Made by a program: the position numbers and the translations under genes
Notes under the pieces: generated by a model
Seen by the model: only the letters and a program-made list of their open reading frames with translations
Told to the model about the DNA's origin: nothing
Databases searched by the model: none
Assembly (NCBI RefSeq): GCF_003201955.1
Contig: NZ_QJJM01000007.1
Span: 5,891 to 69,890, forward strand
Length of the DNA: 64,000 nucleotides
DNA from: Blastomonas natatoria
GTDB taxonomy: Bacteria > Pseudomonadota > Alphaproteobacteria > Sphingomonadales > Sphingomonadaceae
Reading direction: 5' to 3'
Shown: piece by piece, positions 25,993 to 38,159 of the stretch
How the letters are laid out: the number at the start of each line of letters is the position of its first letter
Numbering within the stretch: position 1 is the first letter of the stretch

Positions 25993-26558
25993 GCCTGCTG
26001 CCGCAGCGCGACGTCGTTCATGAAGCGCACGTCGTCGTCCTTGGCGAGCCAGCCCGCTTCCGCGCCGATTGCGCCGAGCATGTCGGTCAGGTCGTCGAGT
26101 TCGGTCTTGGCGAAATTGCCGAGCACATGGCTGGTCACCCGGTCCTTGTTGCCGGGATGGCCGATTCCGATCCGCACGCGGCGGAATTCGGGGCCGATAT
26201 GCTGATCGGCCGATCGCAGGCCGTTATGCCCGGCGATACCGCCGCCGCGCTTCACCTTGACCTTGAACGGGGCCAGGTCGAGCTCGTCGTGAAAGATGGT
26301 GACGGCTTCAGGCTCGAGCTTGAAGAAGCGCATCGCCTCGCCGATCGCCTGGCCGGACTTGTTCATGAAGGTCGCGGGCTTGAGCAGCAGGAGCTTCTGA
26401 TTGCCCAGCCGCCCTTCCTGCGCCCAGCCCTGGAAGCGGCGCTTGGGCGGCTCGAAACCGTGCATGTCGGCGATGATGTCGATCGCCATGAAGCCGACAT
26501 TGTGCCGGTGCATCGCATATTCGGGGCCGGGATTGCCCAGGCCAACCCAGATTTGCAT
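25989..26558 (-). CDS. pth: Peptidyl-tRNA hydrolase
   Basis: Encodes 189 residues. The N-terminus VGLGNPGPEYAMHRHNVGF contains the substrate-binding asparagine and the catalytic histidine region, and HDELDLAPFKVKVKRGGGIA then GHNGLRSADQHIG hold the catalytic aspartate and other conserved residues. The enzyme recycles peptidyl-tRNA in the cytoplasm. Its stop overlaps the start of the SEDS-like gene by four bases, and rplY lies upstream on the same strand beyond an intergenic repeat. Confidence 0.97.
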   Translation of the reverse strand: MQIWVGLGNPGPEYAMHRHNVGFMAIDIIADMHGFEPPKRRFQGWAQEGRLGNQKLLLLKPATFMNKSGQAIGEAMRFFKLEPEAVTIFHDELDLAPFKVKVKRGGGIAGHNGLRSADQHIGPEFRRVRIGIGHPGNKDRVTSHVLGNFAKTELDDLTDMLGAIGAEAGWLAKDDDVRFMNDVALRQQA

Positions 26559-26564
26559 GGAACC

Positions 26565-26660
26565 TCTCCCTTTGTTTCAGGGAGGGGCGGGGAGAGGGGC
26601 ATTTTGCCAGCCTCTCGACATTCCCCTCTCCCGACCCTCTCCCCCGAGGGGGAGAGGGCG
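26565..26660. repeat. Intergenic CCCCTCTCCC-type repeat, copy 1
   Basis: This stretch between rplY and pth holds TTCCCCTCTCCCGACCCTCT followed by a hairpin in which CCCTCTCCCC (from 26635) pairs with GGGGAGAGGG (ending 26658). The same core, CCCCTCTCCC[G/A]ACCCTCTCC followed by a GGAGAG stem, recurs at about 42102-42145 in the same orientation. It may terminate rplY transcription or be an RNA stem within a joint rplY-pth message. Confidence 0.7.
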
Positions 26661-26671
26661 AGAAAGATGGA

Positions 26672-27283
26672 TTACTCGCCAGCCGGCGTTTCGTTGTCGC
26701 CTTCGCTCGACTTCAGCGCCGAGGGAGCAACGATGGTGGCGATGGTGAAATCGCGGTCGGTGATCGCCGAGGTCGCGCCCTTGGGCAGCTTGACCGCAGA
26801 GATGTGGATCGAATCGCCGACATCGACGCCGGTGACGTCGATCTCGATCTCGTCGGGGATGTTGGTTGCGTCGCAGACCAGTTCCAGCTCGTGACGGACG
26901 ATGTTGAGCACGCCGCCGCGCTTCAGGCCGGGCGAGGCTTCTTCGTTGACGAACACGACGGGCACGGCGACTTCAACGGTCGCGCCCTTGGCGATACGCA
27001 GGAAATCGACATGGATCGCGCGGTCGCTGACCGGGTGGAACGCCACGTCCTTGGGCAGGGTGACGATCGTCTTGCCATCGACTTCGATCTCAACGATCGA
27101 ATTCATGAAATGGCCGGTGCCGAGCAGCTTGTTCAGCGCGCGTTCTTCGACATGGATCGTTTCCGGATCCTTCTTGTCGCCGTAAATGACGGCGGGTACA
27201 CGGCCTTCGCGGCGGAGTGCACGGGAGGCTCCCTTGCCTGCCCGATCACGCAGCTGGGCCGACAGGGTAAGCGTATCGCTCAT
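26672..27283 (-). CDS. rplY: 50S ribosomal protein L25 (Ctc-type)
   Basis: Encodes 203 residues, the long two-domain form. The N-terminal domain binds 5S rRNA ([24 protein letters not shown]) and the C-terminal TL5-like domain follows ([20 protein letters not shown]). The last 20 residues are acidic. It is followed by pth on the same strand, a frequent pairing in alphaproteobacteria. Confidence 0.96.
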   Translation of the reverse strand: MSDTLTLSAQLRDRAGKGASRALRREGRVPAVIYGDKKDPETIHVEERALNKLLGTGHFMNSIVEIEVDGKTIVTLPKDVAFHPVSDRAIHVDFLRIAKGATVEVAVPVVFVNEEASPGLKRGGVLNIVRHELELVCDATNIPDEIEIDVTGVDVGDSIHISAVKLPKGATSAITDRDFTIATIVAPSALKSSEGDNETPAGE

Positions 27284-27402
27284 GGTCTGTCTCCAGATTA
27301 CAGATGGTCAAAATATCCCCGGCCACGCCTCCAGGGATGACCATGGCGTCGGGGAAGCGGTGCCCTTAGGCGCGACTCTCCGGAAAAGCAAGCGTTTCAG
27401 GC

Positions 27403-28323
27403 TTATTGCACCCGCGTGATCGTGTAGCCTTTAGCCGCAAGCAGCGCCTGCACACTGTCATCGCCCGCGAGATGCGCCGCACCGACCGCCACGAAGGGCC
27501 TCGCCCCCAGGCTCAGAAGGTCCTCGATCTGCCCGGCCCAGTCGCGATTGCGCCGCACCAGAATGCGTTCGCGGATCTGCGGGCGTTGGAGCAGGCCGCG
27601 ATTGGCGGCTTCGGCGAGCTTTTCGGGCTCCCCCCTGAGCCAGCTCGTCACCATGTCACGATAGGCTTTGGGGGCATTGTCGGCATCGGCGATCACGCTC
27701 TCGAGCATCGCGCGCTGGTCGGCTTCTTCCAACTCGTCGAAATAGGTGAACTGGCGGGCAGGGGTTTCCAGTCCGATCACCGGCTTGTCGCGGCGGCGAT
27801 AGCGCGCGGCAAGCACGCGCTCGACTCCCTCTTCGCGGACCATTGCGAGATTGGCGGTGGCGGCGCCAGCGAGCGAAATCGCTGCCGCCCAGCTTTCCAG
27901 CGTCTCGAACCGCGCGGGCGACAGGCGGCTGACAGAGCGCAGAGCTTCACCCTTGTCGCGCAGATCGGGCGGCAGGCGGTCGGCGAGCGGCGGCTGGCCC
28001 GGGCTGTTGCCAAGCTGCTGGAACGTTCGCGTGATTTCGGCAGAGTCCTCGAGGCCGACGACCTCGAGCACCAGCCGGTCGGACCGGTCCATTGCCTGCT
28101 TCATCTTCGGGCTGATCCATTTGAGGTCGGATGGCAGAGCATGAATGCCGCCGAACAGCCAGGCCTCGCCGCCTTGCGGGCTCGTCACGTGCCAGAGCGC
28201 TGGCGTGCCTTTTTTCGGGCCGTCCCAGGCGGCCATTCCCATGTCGAGAAAGGGAAAACCGCTGCACGCCTGAATCAGCAGGAGCAGCGGCAGCATCAGC
28301 CAACGGGCGATCTTGGAATTCAT
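27403..28323 (-). CDS. TraB/GumN family lipoprotein
   Basis: Encodes 306 residues from the ATG at 28323; an in-frame ATG at 28341 is possible. The N-terminus is a lipoprotein-like signal ending LLLLIQACSGF. The TraB/GumN pattern is clear: WLFGGIHALPSDLKW with the conserved GxH near residue 60, SDRLVLEVVGLED, and the second motif FVAVGAAHLAGDDSV near the C-terminus. These proteins resemble Tiki-type metalloproteases with GxxH and ExxE sites, but bacterial function is mostly untested. It follows the patatin gene by 38 bases on the same strand. Confidence 0.85.
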   Translation of the reverse strand: MNSKIARWLMLPLLLLIQACSGFPFLDMGMAAWDGPKKGTPALWHVTSPQGGEAWLFGGIHALPSDLKWISPKMKQAMDRSDRLVLEVVGLEDSAEITRTFQQLGNSPGQPPLADRLPPDLRDKGEALRSVSRLSPARFETLESWAAAISLAGAATANLAMVREEGVERVLAARYRRRDKPVIGLETPARQFTYFDELEEADQRAMLESVIADADNAPKAYRDMVTSWLRGEPEKLAEAANRGLLQRPQIRERILVRRNRDWAGQIEDLLSLGARPFVAVGAAHLAGDDSVQALLAAKGYTITRVQ

Positions 28324-28361
28324 GCGCGCCAAACTAGGCATCGGCCAGCGCAAAGGAAAGC

Positions 28362-30698
28362 CTAGCCGCCGAACGCGCTCTCTATTTCGCGGCGGATGCC
28401 CGGAACCAGTTCGGGATCGGTGGTCAGCACTGCCTCTTCCTCGTCGCAGATGGCCAGAAAAGCGCGGCGCTTGAAATCTGCCAGCAGGTGCGGCGGGAAC
28501 GTCGTGCCTGCCGGCATGGCCGAGGCGATGATGTCGATCAATCGCTCTGCGCCGTGCAGCCGACCCCAGAGATAGTCGTTCTCGCGATAGGCGCGGCTGA
28601 AAAACGCGCCGAAGCTGTTGAACTGAATGCCCTTGAGCGTCGCTTCCGCACCGCCGTGGCGCAGCGACTGGCAATCATCGGGCGATATCCGGTCGACCTT
28701 GATCGGGTCGTACTCGTTCTGCCCTTCGCCCTGCAGCAGCGGGAGGGTGGCGATATCGTAGAACGGAAAGCCCAGATACGCGAGCAGCAGCGAACGACGA
28801 CTCTCGCGCGGCAGCAGCGCGAGCGCACCGGCCAGCTGTTCGTCGACTATGGCATCGGCGCTGCGCAGGTCGCGGCGTTCGGCCAGTTCGGCGATCGCCA
28901 TGCCGGGGTCATCGATGGCTCCTGCAGCAATGTCCGCGAAATTCTGGCCGAGATGGTCGGTCGTCTCGCGATCGAGATATTGTGCCAGACATGCGTAGAG
29001 CGTTTCGTGCATCGCAACCACGGCTTCAGGCGGAGCGCGCCCCGATTGCGCGATATCCTCGCCCAGCCGCCGCGCCAGGAAACGCAGGCGGCGGATGCGA
29101 AAGCCCAGATCCTGGGTACGGAAGAACAGGATCGCCTCGTCGCTTGCTCCGCCGCCCTTGCCCGAAAGCCGGTCCATGCCGCTGCGGTGCAGTTCGGTGC
29201 GGATCGCCTCGCGCAGCCGTTCGGCATAGAGCGCGCGCGGTCCGCGATGCGCACGGCGAAGCGTATCGACCATGTCCTCGATAATGGTGGCAAGCTTGAG
29301 CTGCGCGTACGAGGCATAGGCAAAGCCTGCCATATGTGCGGCACGGTCCTGCGCCTTGTTGCGCCATTTGGTCAGCCGCTGCGGTGTTGGACTGTCGAGA
29401 AACAGCGTGTAGCCGAACAGCTTTCCGACCGTCTCTTCCACCTCTGCGCGCAGGGCATCGGTAATGGCGCGCATCTGGCGCACGCGCGAGGAACGCCGCT
29501 CGATGCCTTCCAGATTGTCGCGGATCGGCTGTTCGCGCGGAATGTCCGAGATCGCGCCGAAGATGGTGGAGAAGAAGCCAGGCAGGCGCTGGCCCATCGC
29601 ATCGCGTTCGCGCGACTGGTCCATGCCGCCGACGATATCGGGCTTGGGGTCGATATAGACAAAACGCCGGTCGATCTCGCGATGCGCGGGCCGGTTGCGC
29701 AGCGCGTCGATCGCCTGGGCAAACGGCGCGTTGGCCAGCACCGACCCATCGATCAGCACCGCGCTTTCTGCCTCGCCCTCGGCATATTGCTGCGGAAAGA
29801 TCCGTTGCAGAAAGGCCTCGCGTCCAGGCCAGTGCCGCTCGCGCCGCGCCAGCATCCGATCCATCTCGGCGACGTTGAACGGCGGGAAGGCCCCCGGGAA
29901 GCTCGCGGTCGCGCGTGCGGCAAATACGAGTTCAGCCGGGTCCGCGAGCGAATCGTCGCGGCCGCGCAAGTATCGGAAGCCGATCGACAGGCGATGTTCG
30001 GTTTCGACCACCTCGGCGGGGCTGTTGAGCCGCAACCGTTCGAGATGCCCGCGAAAATCGGTGACCGTAACGAACAGGTCGAGCGGCTGACCCAGCGGCA
30101 GCAGGCGCCGACCTGCGGGCGTGGCCGCCATCGCCTCCATCGCTTCGTAGAGCAGCCCGGAAAAGCCGGTGCCGCTGAATGGCGGGGCGAACCAGCGTGC
30201 ACGCACGAGGCGCGACAGCTTGGTCCGCACCTCCGCGCGCGCTTCCGGCGCAACACTGCGGTCGAGCGCGCCGCCGGGTCGCCGCAGCAGAAGCCAGACC
30301 AGCGGCTGCGCCCAGAACTTGGTGAAGCGGGAAAAGGGGCGCGCATCCGGGTCAAGAAGCTGATCGATATCGGCGCATTCCAGCCACATGCGGGTGAGCG
30401 GTTCGAGCGACTGGCCGCTGGTCAGCGCCTGCGCCAGAAACACGCCGTTGATGCCGCCAGCGCTCGCCCCGGCGATGATATCGGGCAGCAGGCGCAGCTT
30501 GACCTGGCTCTGTGCGGCAAAGGCCTCGAACAATTCGCGATAGACGCTCTGGCTGCCGCTCGCGGGAGGATCGCCGGCGTGGAAATTGCGGCTGGCACGG
30601 GTGGCACGCCAGATTTCCTTGGTGATACCATGCATGTAGACCGCGAGGCTGATGCCTCCATAGCAGACCAGGGCAATGCGGAGTTCCTTCTGACGCAT
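28362..30698 (-). CDS. Patatin-like phospholipase family protein (large, DUF3376-type)
   Basis: Encodes 778 residues from the ATG at 30698 (MRQKELRIALVCYGGISLAV). The patatin core is present: the glycine-rich CYGGISLAVYMHG, the nucleophile elbow GASAGGING with serine around residue 67, and the catalytic aspartate motif DGSVLANAPFAQ near residue 320. The remaining 450 residues form the helical region typical of large patatin-like proteins annotated with DUF3376. Patatins hydrolyse acyl groups from phospholipids, here probably at the cytoplasmic membrane since no signal peptide is seen. It is divergent from radA across a 126-base gap. Confidence 0.88.
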   Translation of the reverse strand: MRQKELRIALVCYGGISLAVYMHGITKEIWRATRASRNFHAGDPPASGSQSVYRELFEAFAAQSQVKLRLLPDIIAGASAGGINGVFLAQALTSGQSLEPLTRMWLECADIDQLLDPDARPFSRFTKFWAQPLVWLLLRRPGGALDRSVAPEARAEVRTKLSRLVRARWFAPPFSGTGFSGLLYEAMEAMAATPAGRRLLPLGQPLDLFVTVTDFRGHLERLRLNSPAEVVETEHRLSIGFRYLRGRDDSLADPAELVFAARATASFPGAFPPFNVAEMDRMLARRERHWPGREAFLQRIFPQQYAEGEAESAVLIDGSVLANAPFAQAIDALRNRPAHREIDRRFVYIDPKPDIVGGMDQSRERDAMGQRLPGFFSTIFGAISDIPREQPIRDNLEGIERRSSRVRQMRAITDALRAEVEETVGKLFGYTLFLDSPTPQRLTKWRNKAQDRAAHMAGFAYASYAQLKLATIIEDMVDTLRRAHRGPRALYAERLREAIRTELHRSGMDRLSGKGGGASDEAILFFRTQDLGFRIRRLRFLARRLGEDIAQSGRAPPEAVVAMHETLYACLAQYLDRETTDHLGQNFADIAAGAIDDPGMAIAELAERRDLRSADAIVDEQLAGALALLPRESRRSLLLAYLGFPFYDIATLPLLQGEGQNEYDPIKVDRISPDDCQSLRHGGAEATLKGIQFNSFGAFFSRAYRENDYLWGRLHGAERLIDIIASAMPAGTTFPPHLLADFKRRAFLAICDEEEAVLTTDPELVPGIRREIESAFGG

Positions 30699-30824
30699 GA
30701 TGGCGGCGTGGACCTTCTCTTTCAGTCTCTTATGTCGGTACGTCGCCACGCTATCGATGTTACGCTGCTTGGCAAGAGCAAAGCAGGAATTGAGTTCCAG
30801 TTTTGTTCGCGCTATGCGGCGGCC

Positions 30825-32204
30825 ATGGCAAAGCCTCGCAAAACCTATGTCTGTCAGGCCTGTGGCAGCGTCACCAACCGCTGGCAGGGCCAGTGTCCCG
30901 ATTGCGGCGAGTGGAACACGCTGAGCGAGCAGGCTGCGCCGACCGCCTTTTCGGCGCGGCACGACCTGCAGACCGGCGGGCAGCGGATCCAGCTCGCCCG
31001 GCTCGATGCGGCGGTCGAGCTGCCGCCGCGCATCTCGACCGGCATCGCCGAGTTCGACCGCGCGCTGGGCGGCGGGCTGGTCGCGGGATCGGCGACGCTG
31101 ATGGGCGGCGATCCCGGCATCGGCAAGTCGACCCTGCTGCTTCAGGCTTCGGCGAACATGGCGAGGGCAGGGCACGCCATCGTCTATATCAGCGGCGAGG
31201 AAGCGGCCGATCAGGTGCGGCTGCGTGGCATGCGACTGGGCCTGGCCGATGCGCCGATCGATCTCGCCTCGGCGACATCGGTGCGCGACATCCTGACCAC
31301 GCTGCGGTCGATGGCCTCGCCGGTCATGCTGGTGATCGATTCGATCCAGACGATGCACAGCGACCTGATCGAAGGTGCGCCGGGCACGGTCAGCCAGGTG
31401 CGCGCCTCGGCGCAGGAGCTGATCCGCTATGCCAAGGATAGCGGCTGTGCGGTCATTCTGGTCGGCCATGTCACCAAGGACGGCAGCATCGCCGGACCGC
31501 GCGTGCTCGAGCATATGGTTGACACGGTAATGAGCTTCGAGGGCGAGCGCAGCCACCAGTATCGCATCCTGCGCTCGATCAAGAACCGTTTCGGCGCGAC
31601 CGACGAGATCGGCGTGTTCGCGATGGAAGAGGCGGGGCTTTCCGAGGTCGGCAACCCGTCGAGCCTGTTCCTCAGCGACCGCGATGCGCAGATGCCGGGC
31701 ACCTCGGTCTTCCCCGCGCTCGAGGGCACGCGGCCCGTGCTGGTCGAGATTCAGGCGCTGACCGTGCGGCTTTCGAGCGGGGCGACCCCGCGCCGTGCGG
31801 TGGTCGGCTGGGATTCCGGGCGGCTGGCGATGGTGCTTGCAGTGCTGGAGGCGCGCTGCGGGCTCAGCTTCTCGACGGCGGAAGTCTATCTCAACGTCGC
31901 GGGCGGCTATCGGCTGTCCGATCCCGCGGCCGACATGGCGGTGGCGGCCGCTCTTGTCTCCGCGCTGTCCGAGCGCCCGCTGGGCTCAGGTACGATCGTG
32001 TTCGGCGAACTCGCGCTGTCGGGCGAGCTGCGCCCGGTCGCGCATGCGGGCCTGCGGCTGCGCGAGGCGGCGAAGCTCGGTTTCGAAAAGGCGCTGGTGC
32101 CTGCGAGCGTGACGGCAAAGGCTTCGGGCGACACCGGCGGCATGCGGCTTTCTTCGTACGCCCGGCTGGCAAATCTCGTTGACCAACTGCTGGGCCGCAA
32201 CTAG
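30825..32204 (+). CDS. radA: DNA repair protein RadA
   Basis: Encodes 459 residues starting MAKPRKTYVCQACG. The N-terminal zinc finger has CQACG and CPDCGEW, the RecA-like ATPase has Walker A GGDPGIGKSTLLLQ, the RadA-specific KNRFGATDEIGVF motif is present, and the C-terminal Lon-like domain has GGYRLSDPAADMAVAAAL. RadA drives branch migration during recombination. It heads a plus-strand row with cvpA, an IscU-like gene and a Kef-type antiporter. Confidence 0.97.
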   Translation: MAKPRKTYVCQACGSVTNRWQGQCPDCGEWNTLSEQAAPTAFSARHDLQTGGQRIQLARLDAAVELPPRISTGIAEFDRALGGGLVAGSATLMGGDPGIGKSTLLLQASANMARAGHAIVYISGEEAADQVRLRGMRLGLADAPIDLASATSVRDILTTLRSMASPVMLVIDSIQTMHSDLIEGAPGTVSQVRASAQELIRYAKDSGCAVILVGHVTKDGSIAGPRVLEHMVDTVMSFEGERSHQYRILRSIKNRFGATDEIGVFAMEEAGLSEVGNPSSLFLSDRDAQMPGTSVFPALEGTRPVLVEIQALTVRLSSGATPRRAVVGWDSGRLAMVLAVLEARCGLSFSTAEVYLNVAGGYRLSDPAADMAVAAALVSALSERPLGSGTIVFGELALSGELRPVAHAGLRLREAAKLGFEKALVPASVTAKASGDTGGMRLSSYARLANLVDQLLGRN

Positions 32205-32215
32205 CGGTTCGCCCC

Positions 32216-32719
32216 ATGACCGCATTCGATGTCCTCGTCCTCACGCTGCTCGCGGGCGGCGCGATTCTGGGTTTCCTGAACGGCTTCGTCTACGCAGCGA
32301 TCTCGCTGATCGCCTGGGTGGCGGGTATCTTTGCGCTACGGCTGTTCCATGCTCCGGTGACGGCGTTGCTCAAGGAGCCGGTGGGCAATGATGCGGGCGC
32401 GGCGGCGTTGGCGCTGGTGGGCATTTATCTCGGCGTCTATCTGATCGGAAAGCTGATCGCGACCACGCTGCGCAGCCGCACGCGCAAATCGGTGCTGGGG
32501 CCGATCGACCGGGTGCTCGGCTTCGGCTTCGGCGCGGTGAAGGGGCTGATCCTGGCGACCCTGACCTATCTGCTGGTCACCATGCTGCACGGTATCGTCT
32601 GGCCGAACCAGGGCCAGCCCGAATGGATCACCGACAGCCGCACCTATCCGCTGCTCAACGCCAGCGGCACTGCCCTGGTCGACCTGTACGATTATCAACA
32701 GTCAGTCGGCGATGAGTAA
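32216..32719 (+). CDS. cvpA: CvpA family membrane protein
   Basis: Encodes 167 residues, four hydrophobic segments, beginning MTAFDVLVLTLLAGGAILGF and including the conserved stretch GPIDRVLGFGFGAVKGLILA. CvpA proteins are inner-membrane proteins first linked to colicin V production and later to bile or envelope stress tolerance. It starts 11 bases after radA, so it is likely in the same transcript. Confidence 0.9.
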   Translation: MTAFDVLVLTLLAGGAILGFLNGFVYAAISLIAWVAGIFALRLFHAPVTALLKEPVGNDAGAAALALVGIYLGVYLIGKLIATTLRSRTRKSVLGPIDRVLGFGFGAVKGLILATLTYLLVTMLHGIVWPNQGQPEWITDSRTYPLLNASGTALVDLYDYQQSVGDE

Positions 32720-32742
32720 ACCGCCGCGCCGCCGGTGCCGCC

Positions 32743-33177
32743 ATGGCTGAGGTGCTGTATACCCCAGCCATCCTCGCGCTCGCGGTGTCGCTGGCGGATC
32801 ATCCGCTGACCGACGATCTGCCGCACCGTGCCGAGCTGCGCTCGAAAAGCTGCGGATCCGTGGTGAAGCTGGGGCTGGCGCTGGACGGGAAAGGGCAGGT
32901 CGAACGCTTCGGCGTGCAGGCGACCGCCTGCGCACTCGGCCAGGCATCGACCGCGATCCTCGCGGCGCATGTCGTGGGGCAGGGCCCGGACGCGCTGGTG
33001 GCGGCGCGTGACCATCTCGCCGCGTTTCTCGCGGGAGAACGCGGCGATCCCGGCGCATGGCCGGGGATTGAGCATCTCGCCAGCGCCTCGCCCTATCCGG
33101 CGCGGCACGGTTCGATTATGCTGCCCTGGCGCGCGGCGGTCGCAGCGCTCGATCTCTCGGCCCGAACGGACACCTGA
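32743..33177 (+). CDS. Iron-sulfur cluster assembly scaffold (IscU/NifU-N-like) protein
   Basis: Encodes 144 residues. Two of the scaffold cysteines are visible in SKSCGS (about residue 36) and ATACALGQAS (about residue 63), where IscU normally has three. At the third position the sequence reads PARHGSIMLPW, a histidine in place of cysteine. This form occurs in alphaproteobacterial relatives, to my knowledge. It could hold a cluster with Cys2-His coordination or have another sulfur-transfer role. It ends four bases before the antiporter start. Confidence 0.8.
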   Translation: MAEVLYTPAILALAVSLADHPLTDDLPHRAELRSKSCGSVVKLGLALDGKGQVERFGVQATACALGQASTAILAAHVVGQGPDALVAARDHLAAFLAGERGDPGAWPGIEHLASASPYPARHGSIMLPWRAAVAALDLSARTDT

Positions 33178-33181
33178 ACGC

Positions 33182-34960
33182 ATGGAACATGGCGGCGATA
33201 TCTTCCTCTCGGGCACGGTGCTGCTCGCCGCCGCGCTCGCCTTCGTGCTGCTGTTCCGCAGGCTCGGACTGGGTGCGGTGCTCGGTTATCTGGTCGGCGG
33301 GATCATCATAGGGCCGCAGGTACTGGGTCTGGTCGCGGACCCCGAACTGATCGTCGGTTTCGCCGAGATCGGCATTGTCTTGTTGCTGTTCCTGGTCGGG
33401 CTCGAACTCGCTCCGGCGCGCCTGTGGCAATTGAAGCGGGACATTTTCGGGCTGGGACTGTCGCAGGTGGTCGTTTGCGGCATCGTGCTTGCCGGTTTCG
33501 TTTACGTCGTCACCGGATCGACCTGGGGCGCGGCGCTCGGCCTCGGCCTGCCGCTCGCCCTGTCCTCGACCGCGCAGGTGCTGCCGCTGCTGCAATCGCA
33601 GGGGCGCCTGAACACGCCGACCGGCGAGCGCGCGTTTTCGATCCTGCTGTTCCAGGACCTGTCGATCGTCCCGCTGCTGACGATCATCGCTGCCTTGTCG
33701 CGTGCGCCGCAGACCGGGCCGCAGACGCCGGGATGGCTGCTCGCATTCTATGCCGTGGCGGCGATCGGCGGGCTGGTGATCGCCGGGCGCTATGGCCTTG
33801 CGCCGCTGCTCAAGCTGATCGGCAAGGTGGCCGAGCGCGAGCTGTTCATCGTCGCCGGATTGTTCGCGGTATTCGGCAGTGCCGCGCTGATGGATTCGAT
33901 CGGGCTGTCTGCGGCCCTGGGCGCGTTCATCGCGGGCGTGATGCTGGCGGATTCGCCGTTTCGGCACGAACTGGAGGCGGATATCGACCCTTTCCGCTCG
34001 ATTCTGCTCGGGCTGTTCTTCCTCGGCGTCGGCATGATGCTCGACATTCGCGTGATCATGTCGGACCCGATGTTCATCGTCGCGATGGCGCTGGCGCTTG
34101 TCGCGATCAAGGTCGGCATCATCTTCGGCATCGCCAAGGCTTTCGGAATGGAAAACCGCGCCGCCTTCGTGCTCGGGCTGCTGCTCAGCCAGGGCGGCGA
34201 GTTCGCGTTCGTGCTGTTTGCCGAAGCGCAGGCGGCGCTGCTGATCGAACCGGCCGCCGCAAGCCGCTTCGGCGCGATCGTCACGCTGTCGATGGCGACC
34301 ACGCCGTTCCTGATGCTCACCACCCGGCTGTTCGGCGGGGTGCGCGGATCGGGCACCGAGGACATGGTCGATCCCGAACAGGCGCGCCAGTCCAACGCGA
34401 TCGTCATCGGCCATGGCCGGTTCGGCCAGGCGGTTGCGCAGATATTTGCCGGGGCGAGCATTTCGGTGACGCTGATCGACATCAACCCCGACCAGATCCG
34501 TCTGAGCGGCGAATTCGGCCGCAAGGTCTTCTATGGCGATGGCACCCGCATCGACCTGCTGCGCCGGGCAGGGGCAGAGGGCGCAGGCGCGCTGCTGTTC
34601 TGCATGGACGACAAGAATTTCGGGCCCGACCAGATTGCGCCCATTGCGCATGCTTTTCCCGAGGCGAAGATCTTTGTTCGCGCCAACGATCGTCGCCAGC
34701 TTCTCTCGCTCAAGCTCGCCCCCATTGCCGCGGCCCAGCGAGAATTGTTCGAATCCTCGGTCAAGCTGGCGCATACCGCCTTGCTGCGCACCGGTATCGA
34801 TCCGATCGTTGCCGACCGCGTGGTCGAAGAGTTCCGCAGGCGCGATTGCGAGCGGCTGGAGCTGCAGATGGAGGCCGGCAGCATCAGGGCGGGCATGCAC
34901 CTGAGCTTCGGTGCGGCCGATTCCGAAGCTTTCGATCCGCAAGCCGATGCCGCAGGATGA
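33182..34960 (+). CDS. Monovalent cation:proton antiporter, CPA2 family, with RCK/TrkA-N domain
   Basis: Encodes 592 residues starting MEHGGDIFLSGTVLLAAALA. Residues 1-385 are a CPA2 exchanger with about 12 helices (GYLVGGIIIGPQVLGLV, LFLVGLELAPARLW, LALSSTAQVLPLL, LGAFIAGVMLADSPFRHELE). A cytoplasmic nucleotide-binding domain follows: IVIGHGRFGQAVAQIFAG and VFYGDGTRIDLLRRAG. This is the architecture of KefB/KefC potassium efflux systems, which export K+ in exchange for protons during electrophile or pH stress. No KefF/KefG-type ancillary gene is nearby. Confidence 0.92.
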   Translation: MEHGGDIFLSGTVLLAAALAFVLLFRRLGLGAVLGYLVGGIIIGPQVLGLVADPELIVGFAEIGIVLLLFLVGLELAPARLWQLKRDIFGLGLSQVVVCGIVLAGFVYVVTGSTWGAALGLGLPLALSSTAQVLPLLQSQGRLNTPTGERAFSILLFQDLSIVPLLTIIAALSRAPQTGPQTPGWLLAFYAVAAIGGLVIAGRYGLAPLLKLIGKVAERELFIVAGLFAVFGSAALMDSIGLSAALGAFIAGVMLADSPFRHELEADIDPFRSILLGLFFLGVGMMLDIRVIMSDPMFIVAMALALVAIKVGIIFGIAKAFGMENRAAFVLGLLLSQGGEFAFVLFAEAQAALLIEPAAASRFGAIVTLSMATTPFLMLTTRLFGGVRGSGTEDMVDPEQARQSNAIVIGHGRFGQAVAQIFAGASISVTLIDINPDQIRLSGEFGRKVFYGDGTRIDLLRRAGAEGAGALLFCMDDKNFGPDQIAPIAHAFPEAKIFVRANDRRQLLSLKLAPIAAAQRELFESSVKLAHTALLRTGIDPIVADRVVEEFRRRDCERLELQMEAGSIRAGMHLSFGAADSEAFDPQADAAG

Positions 34961-35030
34961 ACCGAGCAAGACCATGGACGAACGGCCTGCCTTTGCCTAT
35001 GTACCGCGCTGATCGGATGAACAGACACCA

Positions 35031-35309
35031 GTGAAACTGCTTCTTGCCCTGCTTGCGCTATTGACCGGATTTTCGGTGACAGATGGCGTTCGCCTGGCCG
35101 ATCCGGCCATGGCGGCAGGCAATGGGGTGGTTCGCGACTCGCAGATCCTCGCTGAGGATCGCCAGGTCGTGATGACTGCGGCAGTGCTGCTTGTCGTCAC
35201 CCTGCTGCCGCTTGTCATCGCATTGCGTCCGAGCCAGCATCGCATGATCGCGCGCACCGTCCGCGTCGCGCCGCGCACCGTCCACCGTTCGGACCGGCTA
35301 CTGCAATAA
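35031..35309 (+). CDS. Small hypothetical protein with two hydrophobic segments
   Basis: Encodes 92 residues from a GTG. The N-terminus MKLLLALLALLTGFSVTDG could be a signal peptide or membrane helix, and a second helix lies at VVMTAAVLLVVTLLPLVIAL, followed by a basic tail. It is placed between the antiporter and secA on the same strand. No family recognised, and the start is only moderately supported. Confidence 0.55.
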   Translation: MKLLLALLALLTGFSVTDGVRLADPAMAAGNGVVRDSQILAEDRQVVMTAAVLLVVTLLPLVIALRPSQHRMIARTVRVAPRTVHRSDRLLQ

Positions 35310-35429
35310 TCTGGAATCCGGCGCGTCTCTGGATGCGTCTTCAGCCCTGATTGACCGGGGCCTGCCAGATTTGCGCGCCTGCGCCTGGCGTTCGACCATT
35401 TCTCATAAGTTTTTCAAGGAATTACCGCC

Positions 35430-38153
<2,724 letters not shown>

Positions 38154-38159
38154 TCATCC

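Noticed and set aside
28488-30824. A 779-codon open frame on the plus strand antisense to the patatin gene, in frame with radA
   Set aside because: It only reflects the lack of stop codons opposite a high-GC gene. Its translation is rich in R, H, D and Q with no family pattern, and RadA clearly begins at 30825 with its zinc finger.
30699-31556. An N-terminal extension of the patatin frame by about 285 codons across radA
   Set aside because: It would overlap all the RadA N-terminal domain, and patatin homologues start near the glycine-rich motif, which fits the ATG at 30698.
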